Below, piece by piece: positions 1-5,909 of a stretch of 8,347 nt of DNA. Within the stretch, counting starts at the first letter, position 1, and each line of letters begins with the position of its first letter. The notes under the pieces were generated by a model. It did not search any database. It had not been told where the DNA came from and saw only the letters and a list, made by a program, of their open reading frames with translations. This stretch comes from Eubacteriales bacterium (GTDB lineage: Bacteria; Bacillota; Clostridia; Peptostreptococcales; Anaerovoracaceae): the NCBI GenBank assembly GCA_028691625.1, contig JAQUYZ010000054.1, forward strand, positions 1 to 8,347. Direction: 5' to 3'. The position numbers and the translations under genes were made by a program.

Positions 1-2181
1 ACTGGCACCGGAGCGTATACCGGAACTGCTTCCAGTGTCCCTACAGGACCGGTAGGCATTACGACGACATCGATCACCGGGATTGAAACTATCAGCGGGC
101 CGGCACAGGTGGGAATGGTCCTGACTGCAGGCACAGTGAGTCCCCTTGGTGCTACAGTCACGTATCAGTGGCAAAGGAGCGACACCGGTGTCGGTTCCTA
201 TGAGAATATTCCGGGGGCGACTTCCGACACCTATTTCTTAACCGCAGCCGAAAAGGATCATTTTATCAGGGTTCAGGTAACGGGATCCGGGTCCTATTCA
301 GGGGAAACGACCAGTGCAAATCTGGGTCCGGTGGCGGTCGGCCAGATTACAGCAATATCGAATATCACAGGGACGGCGGCACCGGGTCAGACTCTGACCG
401 CAGGGACTGTCAGTCCGCTGGGTGCAACGGTAACTTATCAATGGTTAAAAGCCAGTTGGATTGGCGGCTCCTATTCAAATATCAGCGGGGCGACTTCAAA
501 CACCTATACCTTGTCTACTGCGGACAGTGGGATATATATAAAAGTTAGGGCAATCGGCACCGGCGCCTTTGCGGGAACGGTGGTCAGCAACCATACGGGT
601 CCTGTGAGCGGATCTACCATCGTGCTGACATCCATCGGAGCGATCAGCGGTTCGGCTGAAGTCGGCCAGACGCTGACTGCAGGAACTCTGAGTCCTTTGG
701 CCGCAACGGTGACTTATCAATGGCAGCGTTGTGCAACTCCGGACGGAGAATATGTCAATATTCCCGGTGCGGTTTCAAACACCTACATGATCAGTGAAAG
801 CGACGTAGATAACTATTTAAGAGTCAGGGCTGCCGGATCGGGGAAGTATACGGGAACAGTAACCAGCGCTTACACAGGGCCGGTAACGGCAGGCATGTTC
901 ATGTTCATGAGGATGCTTATAATGGAAGAAACGACGACGACAATTTCAGCGATCGATGCGATCCGCGGAACAGCGCAGGTGGGAAGGACACTGGAGGCAG
1001 GAAATCTGAGTCCTTTCGATTCGGAGGGAGCTTACCAGTGGCAGAGCTGTGATACAGCAGACGGAGTCTTTGAAAATATTGCAGGAGCGGATGCAAACAC
1101 CTACATTCTGTCTGACAGGGAGGAAGCAAAATATGTACAGGTCGTGGTAACGGGTACCGGAGCCTTTACGGGCACGGTGACCAGCGCCGTCATCGGCCCT
1201 GTGGAGCCCCGCCTACCGATCACAGCCATCGGAATGATCAGCGGAAGCGCCCGGGTGGAGCAAATCCTGGAGGCAGGGAGTTTGAACCCTTCCGACGCAA
1301 CGGCAACCTATCAGTGGCAGAGATGTGACACGGCAGACGGAACTTTTATCGATATCCGCGGCGCGAGCGCAAGCACCTACACGCCCGGTGCAGATGATTT
1401 AAATTATTTCATCAGAGTCACAGCAACCGGCACAGACAGTTCTATCGGTACAGTGAGCAGCGAACCTACCGCACAAATAGGACCTGCTACAATCAATCTA
1501 TCGGAAATTACAGGAGTTGAAGTGCCTGAGAAGGACAACATACCGGATCCTGTAGTACAGGATACCAGGCAATATACCGCTGTGATTTCGTGGAGCCCGG
1601 ATTGCACAGCATTCAGGAATAATGAAGCATATACGGCCACGATAACAATTACTCCAAAACCGGGCTATACATTGGAAGGTCTGCCCGCAGACTTCTTCAT
1701 CGTGGAGGGCGCTGCATCGACAATCAATTCTGCAAACGCAGGGACAGTAATCGTCGTATTCCCGGCAATCCCGGAAGAACCTCCGGAAGGTACGGAAGAA
1801 GAGCCGGAAAGTGCCGCAGAGCAGGTAGAACCTCCGGAAGGTACGGATGAAGAGCCGGAAAGTGCCGCAGAGCAGGTAGAACCTCCGGAAGGTACGGAAG
1901 AAGAACCTGAAAGTGCCGCAGAGCAGGAAGAACCTCCGGAAGGTACGGATGAAGAACCTGAAAGTGCCGCAGAGCAGGTAGAACCTTCGGCAGATACTGA
2001 TGAAGAGCCTGAAACTGCCGCAGAGCAGGAAGAACCTCCGGCAGGTACGGATGAAGAGCCTGAAACTGCCGCAGAGCAGATGGAACCTCCGGCAGGTACG
2101 GATGAAGAGCCTGAAACTGCCGCAGAGCAGGAAGAACCTCCGGCAGATACGGAGGGAGAGCCGGAAAATGATACGGTATGA
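1..2181 (+). CDS. Large repetitive surface protein, 3' part (Ig-like modules plus acidic tandem-repeat tail)
   Basis: The reading frame is already open at base 1, so the start and any signal peptide lie outside the window; 726 codons are visible. Residues 1-19 are the end of one module. About five Ig-like modules of roughly 90 residues follow (residues 21-496), each with an ISG/ITG start, a V-G-x-x-L-x-A-G segment, a Y-Q-W core, an N-T-Y motif and a G-T-V-T-S-type ending. A different beta domain spans about 498-590, with a V-x-W-S-P motif and T-x-T-x-K-x-G-Y-T-L. Residues 592-726 are a Glu/Pro-rich tail of seven 17-residue repeats and one partial copy, with no Lys or Arg. There is no LPXTG signal and no membrane helix at the C-terminus, so any anchor must be N-terminal. 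Modules like these occur in clostridial cell-surface and adhesin-like proteins. Adhesion or matrix structure is inferred, as is any link to the downstream fibre genes. Confidence 0.9.
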   Translation, partial: TGTGAYTGTASSVPTGPVGITTTSITGIETISGPAQVGMVLTAGTVSPLGATVTYQWQRSDTGVGSYENIPGATSDTYFLTAAEKDHFIRVQVTGSGSYSGETTSANLGPVAVGQITAISNITGTAAPGQTLTAGTVSPLGATVTYQWLKASWIGGSYSNISGATSNTYTLSTADSGIYIKVRAIGTGAFAGTVVSNHTGPVSGSTIVLTSIGAISGSAEVGQTLTAGTLSPLAATVTYQWQRCATPDGEYVNIPGAVSNTYMISESDVDNYLRVRAAGSGKYTGTVTSAYTGPVTAGMFMFMRMLIMEETTTTISAIDAIRGTAQVGRTLEAGNLSPFDSEGAYQWQSCDTADGVFENIAGADANTYILSDREEAKYVQVVVTGTGAFTGTVTSAVIGPVEPRLPITAIGMISGSARVEQILEAGSLNPSDATATYQWQRCDTADGTFIDIRGASASTYTPGADDLNYFIRVTATGTDSSIGTVSSEPTAQIGPATINLSEITGVEVPEKDNIPDPVVQDTRQYTAVISWSPDCTAFRNNEAYTATITITPKPGYTLEGLPADFFIVEGAASTINSANAGTVIVVFPAIPEEPPEGTEEEPESAAEQVEPPEGTDEEPESAAEQVEPPEGTEEEPESAAEQEEPPEGTDEEPESAAEQVEPSADTDEEPETAAEQEEPPAGTDEEPETAAEQMEPPAGTDEEPETAAEQEEPPADTEGEPENDTV
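61..1491 (+). repeat. Five degenerate Ig-like modules of about 275-320 bp
   Basis: The modules begin near 61, 346, 619, 940 and 1216. Modules 1 and 2 share a nearly identical segment (AGTVSPLGATVTYQW), as would follow from recent duplication or gene conversion; modules 4 and 5 have diverged more. A short Met-rich insert separates modules 3 and 4. Modules 3, 4 and 5 each carry one Cys just after the YQWQ core, while modules 1 and 2 do not. Confidence 0.85.
1774..2178 (+). repeat. 51-bp in-frame tandem repeat encoding an acidic 17-residue unit
   Basis: Seven full 51-bp units (1774-2130) and a final 48-base partial unit (2131-2178) run up to the stop codon. The protein unit is E/V-E-P-P-E/A-G-T-E/D-E-E-P-E-S/T-A-A-E-Q, about seven negative charges per copy. 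Units 1-4 use PES and mostly EGT, and units 5-7 use PET with AGT or ADT, so two sub-blocks expanded separately. Units 1 and 2 share synonymous codons (gagccg), as do units 3 and 4 (gaacct), which points to duplication as pairs. Arrays like this often vary in copy number. Confidence 0.95.
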
Positions 2182-2238
2182 AATATTTACCAAATAATTC
2201 AAAAAACTGTTGAAATATGTTGAAAAATAGTGTACAAA

Positions 2239-2267
2239 TAGATTATATGTAATAAAAATTATATAAT
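2239..2267 (+). promoter_or_regulatory. Probable promoter of the riboswitch-led sipW operon
   Basis: A perfect TATAAT lies at 2262-2267 in a very AT-rich stretch, about 35 bases before the riboswitch aptamer. The -35 at the right distance (TAGATT, 2239-2244) is poor. A second possible pair is TTGAAA at 2220-2225 with TTATAT at 2243-2248, spaced 17 bases. TGTTGAAA also occurs twice, ten bases apart (2208-2225). Start near 2274 is inferred from the -10 only. Confidence 0.5.
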
Positions 2268-2299
2268 AGAAGCATTCTGTGCAATCTGCATGGGAAACA

Positions 2300-2388
2300 G
2301 AGAAAAACAATCGGCAAACCGGGCGAAAGACCGGGACGCAAAGCGATGAGTCTAAGGCATGATTGATGCTATGATGGTCTGGCTGCAA
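2300..2388 (+). promoter_or_regulatory. Class I cyclic-di-GMP riboswitch aptamer (GEMM-I)
   Basis: The sequence carries the conserved GEMM-I blocks in order. CGGCAAACC lies at 2312-2320. A P2 hairpin closes on a GAAA tetraloop (2319-2334, loop 2325-2328) and is followed by GGGACGCAAAGC (2333-2344). The tetraloop receptor is formed by TCTAAG (2351-2356) and TATGA (2370-2374), linked by a GCAT/ATGC stem (2357-2360 with 2366-2369). The receptor differs from the usual CCTAAG/TATGG by a compensating pair (T-A for C-G), which supports a real fold. The closing P1 helix is weak: only about GCA (2314-2316) with TGC (2384-2386) pairs cleanly. The GGC at the start of the core fits the c-di-GMP type rather than the cGAMP-type variant, though I judge this from memory. 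It precedes a secreted-fibre operon, a usual kind of target for c-di-GMP switches. Confidence 0.9.
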
Positions 2389-2420
2389 AGGGTTTCTATT
2401 TGCAGCCGGACTTTTGTGTT
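2378..2420 (+). terminator. Intrinsic terminator of the riboswitch expression platform
   Basis: A 12-bp stem pairs 2378-2389 (TCTGGCTGCAAA) with 2399-2410 (TTTGCAGCCGGA), including one G-U pair, around a 9-base loop, followed by CTTTTGTGTT. Its 5' arm overlaps the 3' end of the aptamer, so the two folds should exclude each other. That would make ligand binding favour read-through into the sipW gene (an ON switch); this is inference from the overlap. Confidence 0.85.
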
Positions 2421-2467
2421 TGGGGTTAGAATATGTAAATTAAAATGGAAAGGCAGGCAAATAGGAT

Positions 2468-3106
2468 ATGAATGAGAGAAAAGACGAGAAAATGACGGAA
2501 AAACGAATGTCTGATCGCGTGATGAAGGCGGTTGGTATCCTGTTGTGTGTGGTGCTGATCCCCATATTGATTATCAATGTGACGCTGATTGTCAAATCCT
2601 TTACCAGCCCGGAAAAGGTTCCCGACTTTATGGGATATAAACCGTTTATTGTACTGAGCGGTTCCATGGAGCCTGCGTTCGCCTCAGGAGATCTTGTGCT
2701 GGTCAGGGAAGTTGCGGCAGACAGCCTGAAGGAGGGCGATATCATTGCTTTCCGTGAAGGAAATGCTGTCGTAACCCATAGAATTATAACAATCACAGCA
2801 GAAGACGGAACCAGGCGCTATGTTACAAAAGGGGACAATAATAACGTTGAAGACAGTATTGCCGTTACGGATGACATGATCGAAGGGGCGTATTTGTTGA
2901 AGATAGCCGGCCTCGGAAATGCAGCAATGTTTATGCAGACTCCTTTGGGTATGGTGATTTTTATCGCACTGCCGCTGATCCTCTTTATCCTGTATGATAT
3001 CTTCCGCAGAAGGCATTATGAGCGGAGAGAGAAGACGAGGACCAGAGAACTGGAGGAAGAGCTAGCCAGGATGCGGAAAAATATGGCCGAAAGAGAAGAA
3101 AAATAA
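2468..3106 (+). CDS. sipW: SipW-type (ER-type) signal peptidase I, first copy
   Basis: This is a 212-residue membrane serine protease of family S26B that would cut signal peptides outside the membrane. A membrane helix (about 21-43) is followed by the catalytic Ser66 in LSGSMEP, His104 in VTHRI (His in place of the Lys of ordinary bacterial type I peptidases) and Asp123 in KGDNN. Spacing is close to that recalled for B. subtilis SipW. A second helix lies at about 160-178, then a charged, probably coiled-coil cytoplasmic tail (180-212). The ATG at 2468 is poorly supported: AGGCAGG at 2451-2457 is 10 bases upstream. Met9 (2492) and Met14 (2507) are possible alternatives. The gene directly follows the riboswitch terminator and lies upstream of a protein with a SipW-dependent signal peptide, its likely substrate. 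The family call is secure; the substrate pairing is inferred from order. Confidence 0.93.
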   Translation: MNERKDEKMTEKRMSDRVMKAVGILLCVVLIPILIINVTLIVKSFTSPEKVPDFMGYKPFIVLSGSMEPAFASGDLVLVREVAADSLKEGDIIAFREGNAVVTHRIITITAEDGTRRYVTKGDNNNVEDSIAVTDDMIEGAYLLKIAGLGNAAMFMQTPLGMVIFIALPLILFILYDIFRRRHYERREKTRTRELEEELARMRKNMAEREEK

Positions 3107-3230
3107 GAACAACAGGCATACGGATCAATTCGAGCCTGATCAGATAGAGAGCAAAATGGTCAAATCCTGCGGGCAAATTGTTTTGATCGTAGGCGAAGTA
3201 GAGAATACCTTATTAAAGGAGGATGAAAGA

Positions 3231-3842
3231 ATGAAAAGAAATTGGACAGCCAGACTCGTAGTTCTGGTCGCGGTACTGACACTGATCACAGCATCTCTGG
3301 TATCCGGCACCTTTGCAAAATACACCACAGAAGTTAGCGGCACGGATACAGTCGTAGTAGCAAACTGGAAAGCTGACTTTGGAGATGGAGGCACCACATC
3401 ATCAAGTGCCATCACAACGTTCAATATATTTGACACCACAGCAGATACCGGTGTTGCGAACGTTAGCGGCGGAGGAATTATTGCTCCCGGAACATCTGGT
3501 GTCTTCAATGTGGCTTATGATACCAGTGCGCAGGTAGCAAGAGATGTGAAGATTACAATTGAAGCTGATAATCTGGAAGCCCTTACATACCTGAAATTCT
3601 ATAAGGGAACAAATACCAGCGGCGATGAGATTACTGCTGCTGTCCATGCCGGCACACTCGGAAACCTTTTGAATGAGAGTTTTGCGGCAGACGAGGACGG
3701 AGATGGGACAGTTTCGGTATATTGGATATGGCCCTTTAGTGCAGATGCCACACAAGATGCTGCCGATACCCTTGACGGAATCAATCCGATCACAAACGGA
3801 GAAATCACGATTACATTTAATGCAACCCAGGCAGATGAGTAA
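3231..3842 (+). CDS. TasA/camelysin-like secreted protein with SipW-dependent signal peptide
   Basis: This is a 203-residue secreted protein, probably the major matrix-fibre subunit. The N-terminus has a basic start (MKRNW), a hydrophobic stretch (about 9-25) and the SipW-cognate motif SGTFAKYTTEVSGTD, with cleavage most likely after Ala29, followed by VVVANW. The mature part has an F-N-I-F motif (64-67), I-A-P-G-T-S-G (84-90), an Asp-rich loop DEDGDG (154-159), W-I-W-P-F (165-169), D-A-A-D-T-L-D-G (176-183) and a final beta strand ITITFNA. This motif order is typical of TasA/CalY-like proteins; identity with TasA itself is not claimed. The ATG at 3231 is chosen because AAAGGAGG lies at 3215-3222, eight bases before it. 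An upstream in-frame ATG at 3156 would put 25 polar residues ahead of the signal peptide and has no ribosome site. The 124 bases between it and sipW show no clear promoter. Confidence 0.88.
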   Translation: MKRNWTARLVVLVAVLTLITASLVSGTFAKYTTEVSGTDTVVVANWKADFGDGGTTSSSAITTFNIFDTTADTGVANVSGGGIIAPGTSGVFNVAYDTSAQVARDVKITIEADNLEALTYLKFYKGTNTSGDEITAAVHAGTLGNLLNESFAADEDGDGTVSVYWIWPFSADATQDAADTLDGINPITNGEITITFNATQADE

Positions 3843-3882
3843 ACCATTTTTGATCTAGGGTGACAGCATGAAATAAACATTT

Positions 3883-3900
3883 TCCCTGCAGGGCTGCAGG
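3883..3900 (+). repeat. Perfect 8-bp inverted repeat in the intergenic region
   Basis: CCCTGCAG (3883-3890) and CTGCAGGG (3893-3900) are reverse complements separated by GG. In RNA this would fold as a short GC-rich hairpin just ahead of the terminator at 3911. It has no U-tract of its own. Its role is unknown; a protective 3' hairpin or a protein site are possibilities. Confidence 0.6.
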
Positions 3901-3910
3901 GTACACCAAG

Positions 3911-3965
3911 ATCCTTTGCCTCCTGCTGAGCTTTGAGTGAGTGTTCAGGAGGCAGAGGATTTTAT
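3911..3965 (+). terminator. Strong intrinsic terminator after the TasA-like gene
   Basis: A 15-bp stem with one G-U pair joins 3911-3925 (ATCCTTTGCCTCCTG) and 3946-3960 (CAGGAGGCAGAGGAT) around a 20-base loop, followed by TTTATATAG. It sits 68 bases after the TasA-like stop codon and 31 bases before the next start, with no promoter visible after it. The following genes are therefore likely expressed by partial read-through at a lower level (inference). Confidence 0.85.
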
Positions 3966-3995
3966 ATAGTAAGCCTGAGATAAAGGAGATTTTCC

Positions 3996-5240
3996 GTGGA
4001 TAATATGGACAGAACAGAATATCAGGCACAAGACAAAGTTATTTCTGATTACGGGAATGATCACAGGCGGGAAAAAAAGCACCTGCGGATCAAAGGGATC
4101 CTCCTTTTGCTCATCGCTGTTTCTCTTACCTCCTGCATCATCGGCTTCGTGATCGGACGCAGTGTCACCATGGAGGATCCCACCGGATACATTGTGGATA
4201 CCATTCCCCTTTCGCCGGAAGGGCAGGGAGATGCTGCACCGAAAACCTATTTCAAGCTGACAGGACGGGTCCTGTATACGGACGGGACCCCTTATGCAAG
4301 CAGCAGGGTGGAGCTGCACAGCAATCCGCGGTATACGGATACCGACACGCTTGGATACTTCAGCTTTGAGGATGTGGAGCCCGGAAGCCATGTGATTAAT
4401 GTGGTCAGGAACGGTGTGGTGCAGGCAACCTGCAGCGTTGAAGTCGACGCCGACGCCAGCTATAACGACACACAGATCGTGAAGCTTGATGACGGAAGCT
4501 TTTCCATTCGGATTTCGCTGGATGTTTCCGTTCTGGAATTGACCCTCGTGTTGGACAATGACCGGATCACACCGCAGCTGAAGGACAGCCCCTCCGCGCA
4601 GGAGAATGACGGCGGCTTGCCGGAAAATCCGGATCTGCCGAAACCGCCGGACACTCCGGAACCACCGGTTCTTCCAGAGACTCCGGTCATTCCGGAACCG
4701 CCGCTGCCGCCAGCACCTCCGGCACCGGGAGGAGGACCATCGATACCGCCGCCACCGCCGGGAGCTCCTGACAGAGCACCTGCCATTGAGGCGGCAGGGC
4801 AGGGAAGCGGTCAAAGCTGGACTCAGCTGACCACTGTCGACATTTTTGGGGAACGAGATGGAAATCACAATACCAGAACGATAAACGGACAGAAAGTCCT
4901 CTCGCCGGGTGCTTCCGGCAGCTACCTGTTCCGGGTGAAAAACACGGAAGCCTATTCCGTCGAGTATCGTATCCGCCTGACGGATACCGATGAAAATCAG
5001 CCGGCGCTTCCGATGAAATACAGACTGAAATCAGAAGGGGCCTACATTGATGGGAACCAGTGGCAGACAGCAGCGGAGCTGCAGGCAGGGACGAAAACTC
5101 TGACCCCCGGCGCCAGTGAATACTATACATTGGAATGGAAGTGGGAAACCGTAAGCGACAGCAATGATACCGAAATCGGAACACAGACCGGAACTCCCCG
5201 CTATATCCTCATGATACGGATCAACGCACAATTCAAATAG
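3996..5240 (+). CDS. Membrane-tethered protein with a C-terminal TasA-like domain (candidate fibre anchor)
   Basis: This 414-residue protein starts at GTG 3996; AAAGGAG (3982-3988) is 7 bases upstream, while the next ATG (4005) is too far. Residues 1-32 are charged and cytoplasmic, and 33-54 form one membrane helix. An extracellular beta domain at about 84-152 resembles carboxypeptidase-regulatory-like or Cna-B-type folds (LTGRVLYTDGTPY, then G-Y-F-S-F-E-D-V-x-P-G). More beta sequence runs to 187 and a Pro-rich linker spans 208-263. The C-terminal domain (275-414) has V-D-I-F, V-L-S-P-G-A-S-G (301-308), L-E-W-K-W (379-383), N-D-T-E-I-G (390-395) and I-R-I-N-A, the same motif order as the TasA-like protein upstream. 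It could nucleate fibres or hold them at the membrane, as TapA is thought to assist TasA in Bacillus; that function is inferred. L-T-S-C at 43-46 resembles a lipobox, but it lies late and is followed by more hydrophobic residues. Confidence 0.85.
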   Translation: MDNMDRTEYQAQDKVISDYGNDHRREKKHLRIKGILLLLIAVSLTSCIIGFVIGRSVTMEDPTGYIVDTIPLSPEGQGDAAPKTYFKLTGRVLYTDGTPYASSRVELHSNPRYTDTDTLGYFSFEDVEPGSHVINVVRNGVVQATCSVEVDADASYNDTQIVKLDDGSFSIRISLDVSVLELTLVLDNDRITPQLKDSPSAQENDGGLPENPDLPKPPDTPEPPVLPETPVIPEPPLPPAPPAPGGGPSIPPPPPGAPDRAPAIEAAGQGSGQSWTQLTTVDIFGERDGNHNTRTINGQKVLSPGASGSYLFRVKNTEAYSVEYRIRLTDTDENQPALPMKYRLKSEGAYIDGNQWQTAAELQAGTKTLTPGASEYYTLEWKWETVSDSNDTEIGTQTGTPRYILMIRINAQFK

Positions 5241-5256
5241 TATGGAGAAGCAAGAC

Positions 5257-5763
5257 ATGAAAAAAGTTTGGATGATACTGCGCAGAGGCCTGCTGGCTTT
5301 TCTTGTCATGATTCTGCTGATCAATTTGTATCTTATCGCAGCCCAGCTTTTGTTTAAAAAAGATCTCCCGAAGGTTGCCGGCTATGCACAGATTCTTGTG
5401 ATTTCCGGAAGCATGCAGCCTGCAATTATGGCCGGTGACTTATTGATCATTCATGAGCAGGAAGAATATAAAGAGCAGGAGATCGTAACCTATCGCGGCA
5501 ACGGAGGGCTGATTACACACAGAATCATTGCGATCGACAAAGCGCAGGCTGTGATGCAGGGCGATGCAAACAATGTGGCAGACGACCCTGTTCCTGTTGA
5601 GCGCATCGAGGGCAAAGTAATTCTTCAAATTCCGATGGCCGGAAATTTGATCCTGTTTTTGAAAACACCAATGGGAATGCTTCTGCTGATCCTGGCATTG
5701 TCGGCGATTTATGTTTTTTTCGAGTTGACGGATTTCATTGGAAGCAGGAAGGTTTCAAAGTAA
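5257..5763 (+). CDS. SipW-type (ER-type) signal peptidase I, second copy
   Basis: This second S26B signal peptidase has 168 residues from ATG 5257, shorter than the first copy and without its charged tail. From that start, the catalytic residues are Ser52 in ISGSMQP, His88 in ITHRI and Asp103 in QGDANN. One membrane helix lies at about 10-32 and another at about 139-156. ATG 5257 is preferred because GGAG (5244-5247) sits nine bases ahead of it. The in-frame ATG at 5242 adds five residues (MEKQD) but has no ribosome site, and lies only one base after the previous stop codon. Tight spacing indicates co-transcription with the membrane-tethered protein. Its substrate could be either fibre protein or the large repetitive protein; nothing in the sequence decides this. 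Confidence 0.92.
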   Translation: MKKVWMILRRGLLAFLVMILLINLYLIAAQLLFKKDLPKVAGYAQILVISGSMQPAIMAGDLLIIHEQEEYKEQEIVTYRGNGGLITHRIIAIDKAQAVMQGDANNVADDPVPVERIEGKVILQIPMAGNLILFLKTPMGMLLLILALSAIYVFFELTDFIGSRKVSK

Positions 5764-5790
5764 AAAAGCAGGAAGGTTTCAAAGTAAAAA
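5743..5790 (+). repeat. Perfect 24-bp tandem duplication across a stop codon
   Basis: The 24 bases at 5743-5766 (beginning AGCAGGAAGG, ending AGTAAAAA) recur exactly at 5767-5790. The first copy contains the last codons and TAA stop of the second sipW gene; the second copy is untranslated and ends just before the rpsF promoter. Lack of divergence suggests a recent slippage event. Confidence 0.97.
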
Positions 5791-5794
5791 TTGC

Positions 5795-5822
5795 TTGCAT
5801 AATTGATTTTTTATGGTATACT
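5795..5822 (+). promoter_or_regulatory. Promoter of the rpsF-ssb-rpsR operon
   Basis: TTGCAT (5795-5800) and TATACT (5817-5822) are separated by 16 bases, and TGG just before the -10 gives an extended -10 (ATGGTATACT). It is followed by an 80-90 base leader before rpsF, fitting a housekeeping sigma-A type promoter that separates the ribosomal genes from the sipW gene upstream. Confidence 0.75.
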
Positions 5823-5828
5823 AGAAAA

Positions 5829-5909
5829 GCATTGGATTTTGCTTAAGACAAAACTATTGCTCTCTGCTCTTTTATTAGAGCCATTTAGTCCACAGGGAGG
5901 TGAAAAGAA
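5829..5909 (+). promoter_or_regulatory. rpsF 5' leader with a short hairpin
   Basis: The untranslated leader holds a small hairpin, GCTCT (5866-5870) with AGAGC (5877-5881) and a 6-base loop, then the ribosome site GGGAGGTG (5894-5901). Many bacteria have an S6:S18-binding autoregulatory structure in this leader. I do not see the CCG-containing loop of that motif clearly, so I do not assign it. Confidence 0.3.

Noticed and set aside
2000..2197. Second plus-strand frame (Lys/Leu/Arg-rich repeats) inside the acidic tail
   Set aside because: Frame-shifted reading of the same 51-bp repeat with no ribosome site.
1498..2388. Long open frame on the minus strand across the acidic repeats and riboswitch
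   Set aside because: It exists because the 51-bp repeat lacks stops in several frames; the product is a monotonous Arg/Phe/Cys repeat, it runs through the riboswitch, and the plus strand codes.
3156..3230. Upstream in-frame ATG for the TasA-like gene
   Set aside because: No ribosome site, and it would bury the signal peptide behind 25 polar residues; the ATG at 3231 has a strong AAAGGAGG.
3107..3230. Search for a promoter before the TasA-like gene
   Set aside because: TTGATC (3183-3188) has no convincing -10 at the right distance, and the GATCA/TGATC dyad near 3123-3140 is too weak to assign a role.
4122..4133. Possible lipobox (L-T-S-C) in the membrane-tethered protein
   Set aside because: The Cys is at residue 46, late for a lipoprotein signal, and hydrophobic residues continue after it, which fits a plain membrane helix better. 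It is kept as a remote alternative.
4460..4786. Gly-rich, collagen-like open frame on the minus strand
   Set aside because: It is the complement of the Pro-rich linker codons of the membrane-tethered protein; no start signal or independent support.
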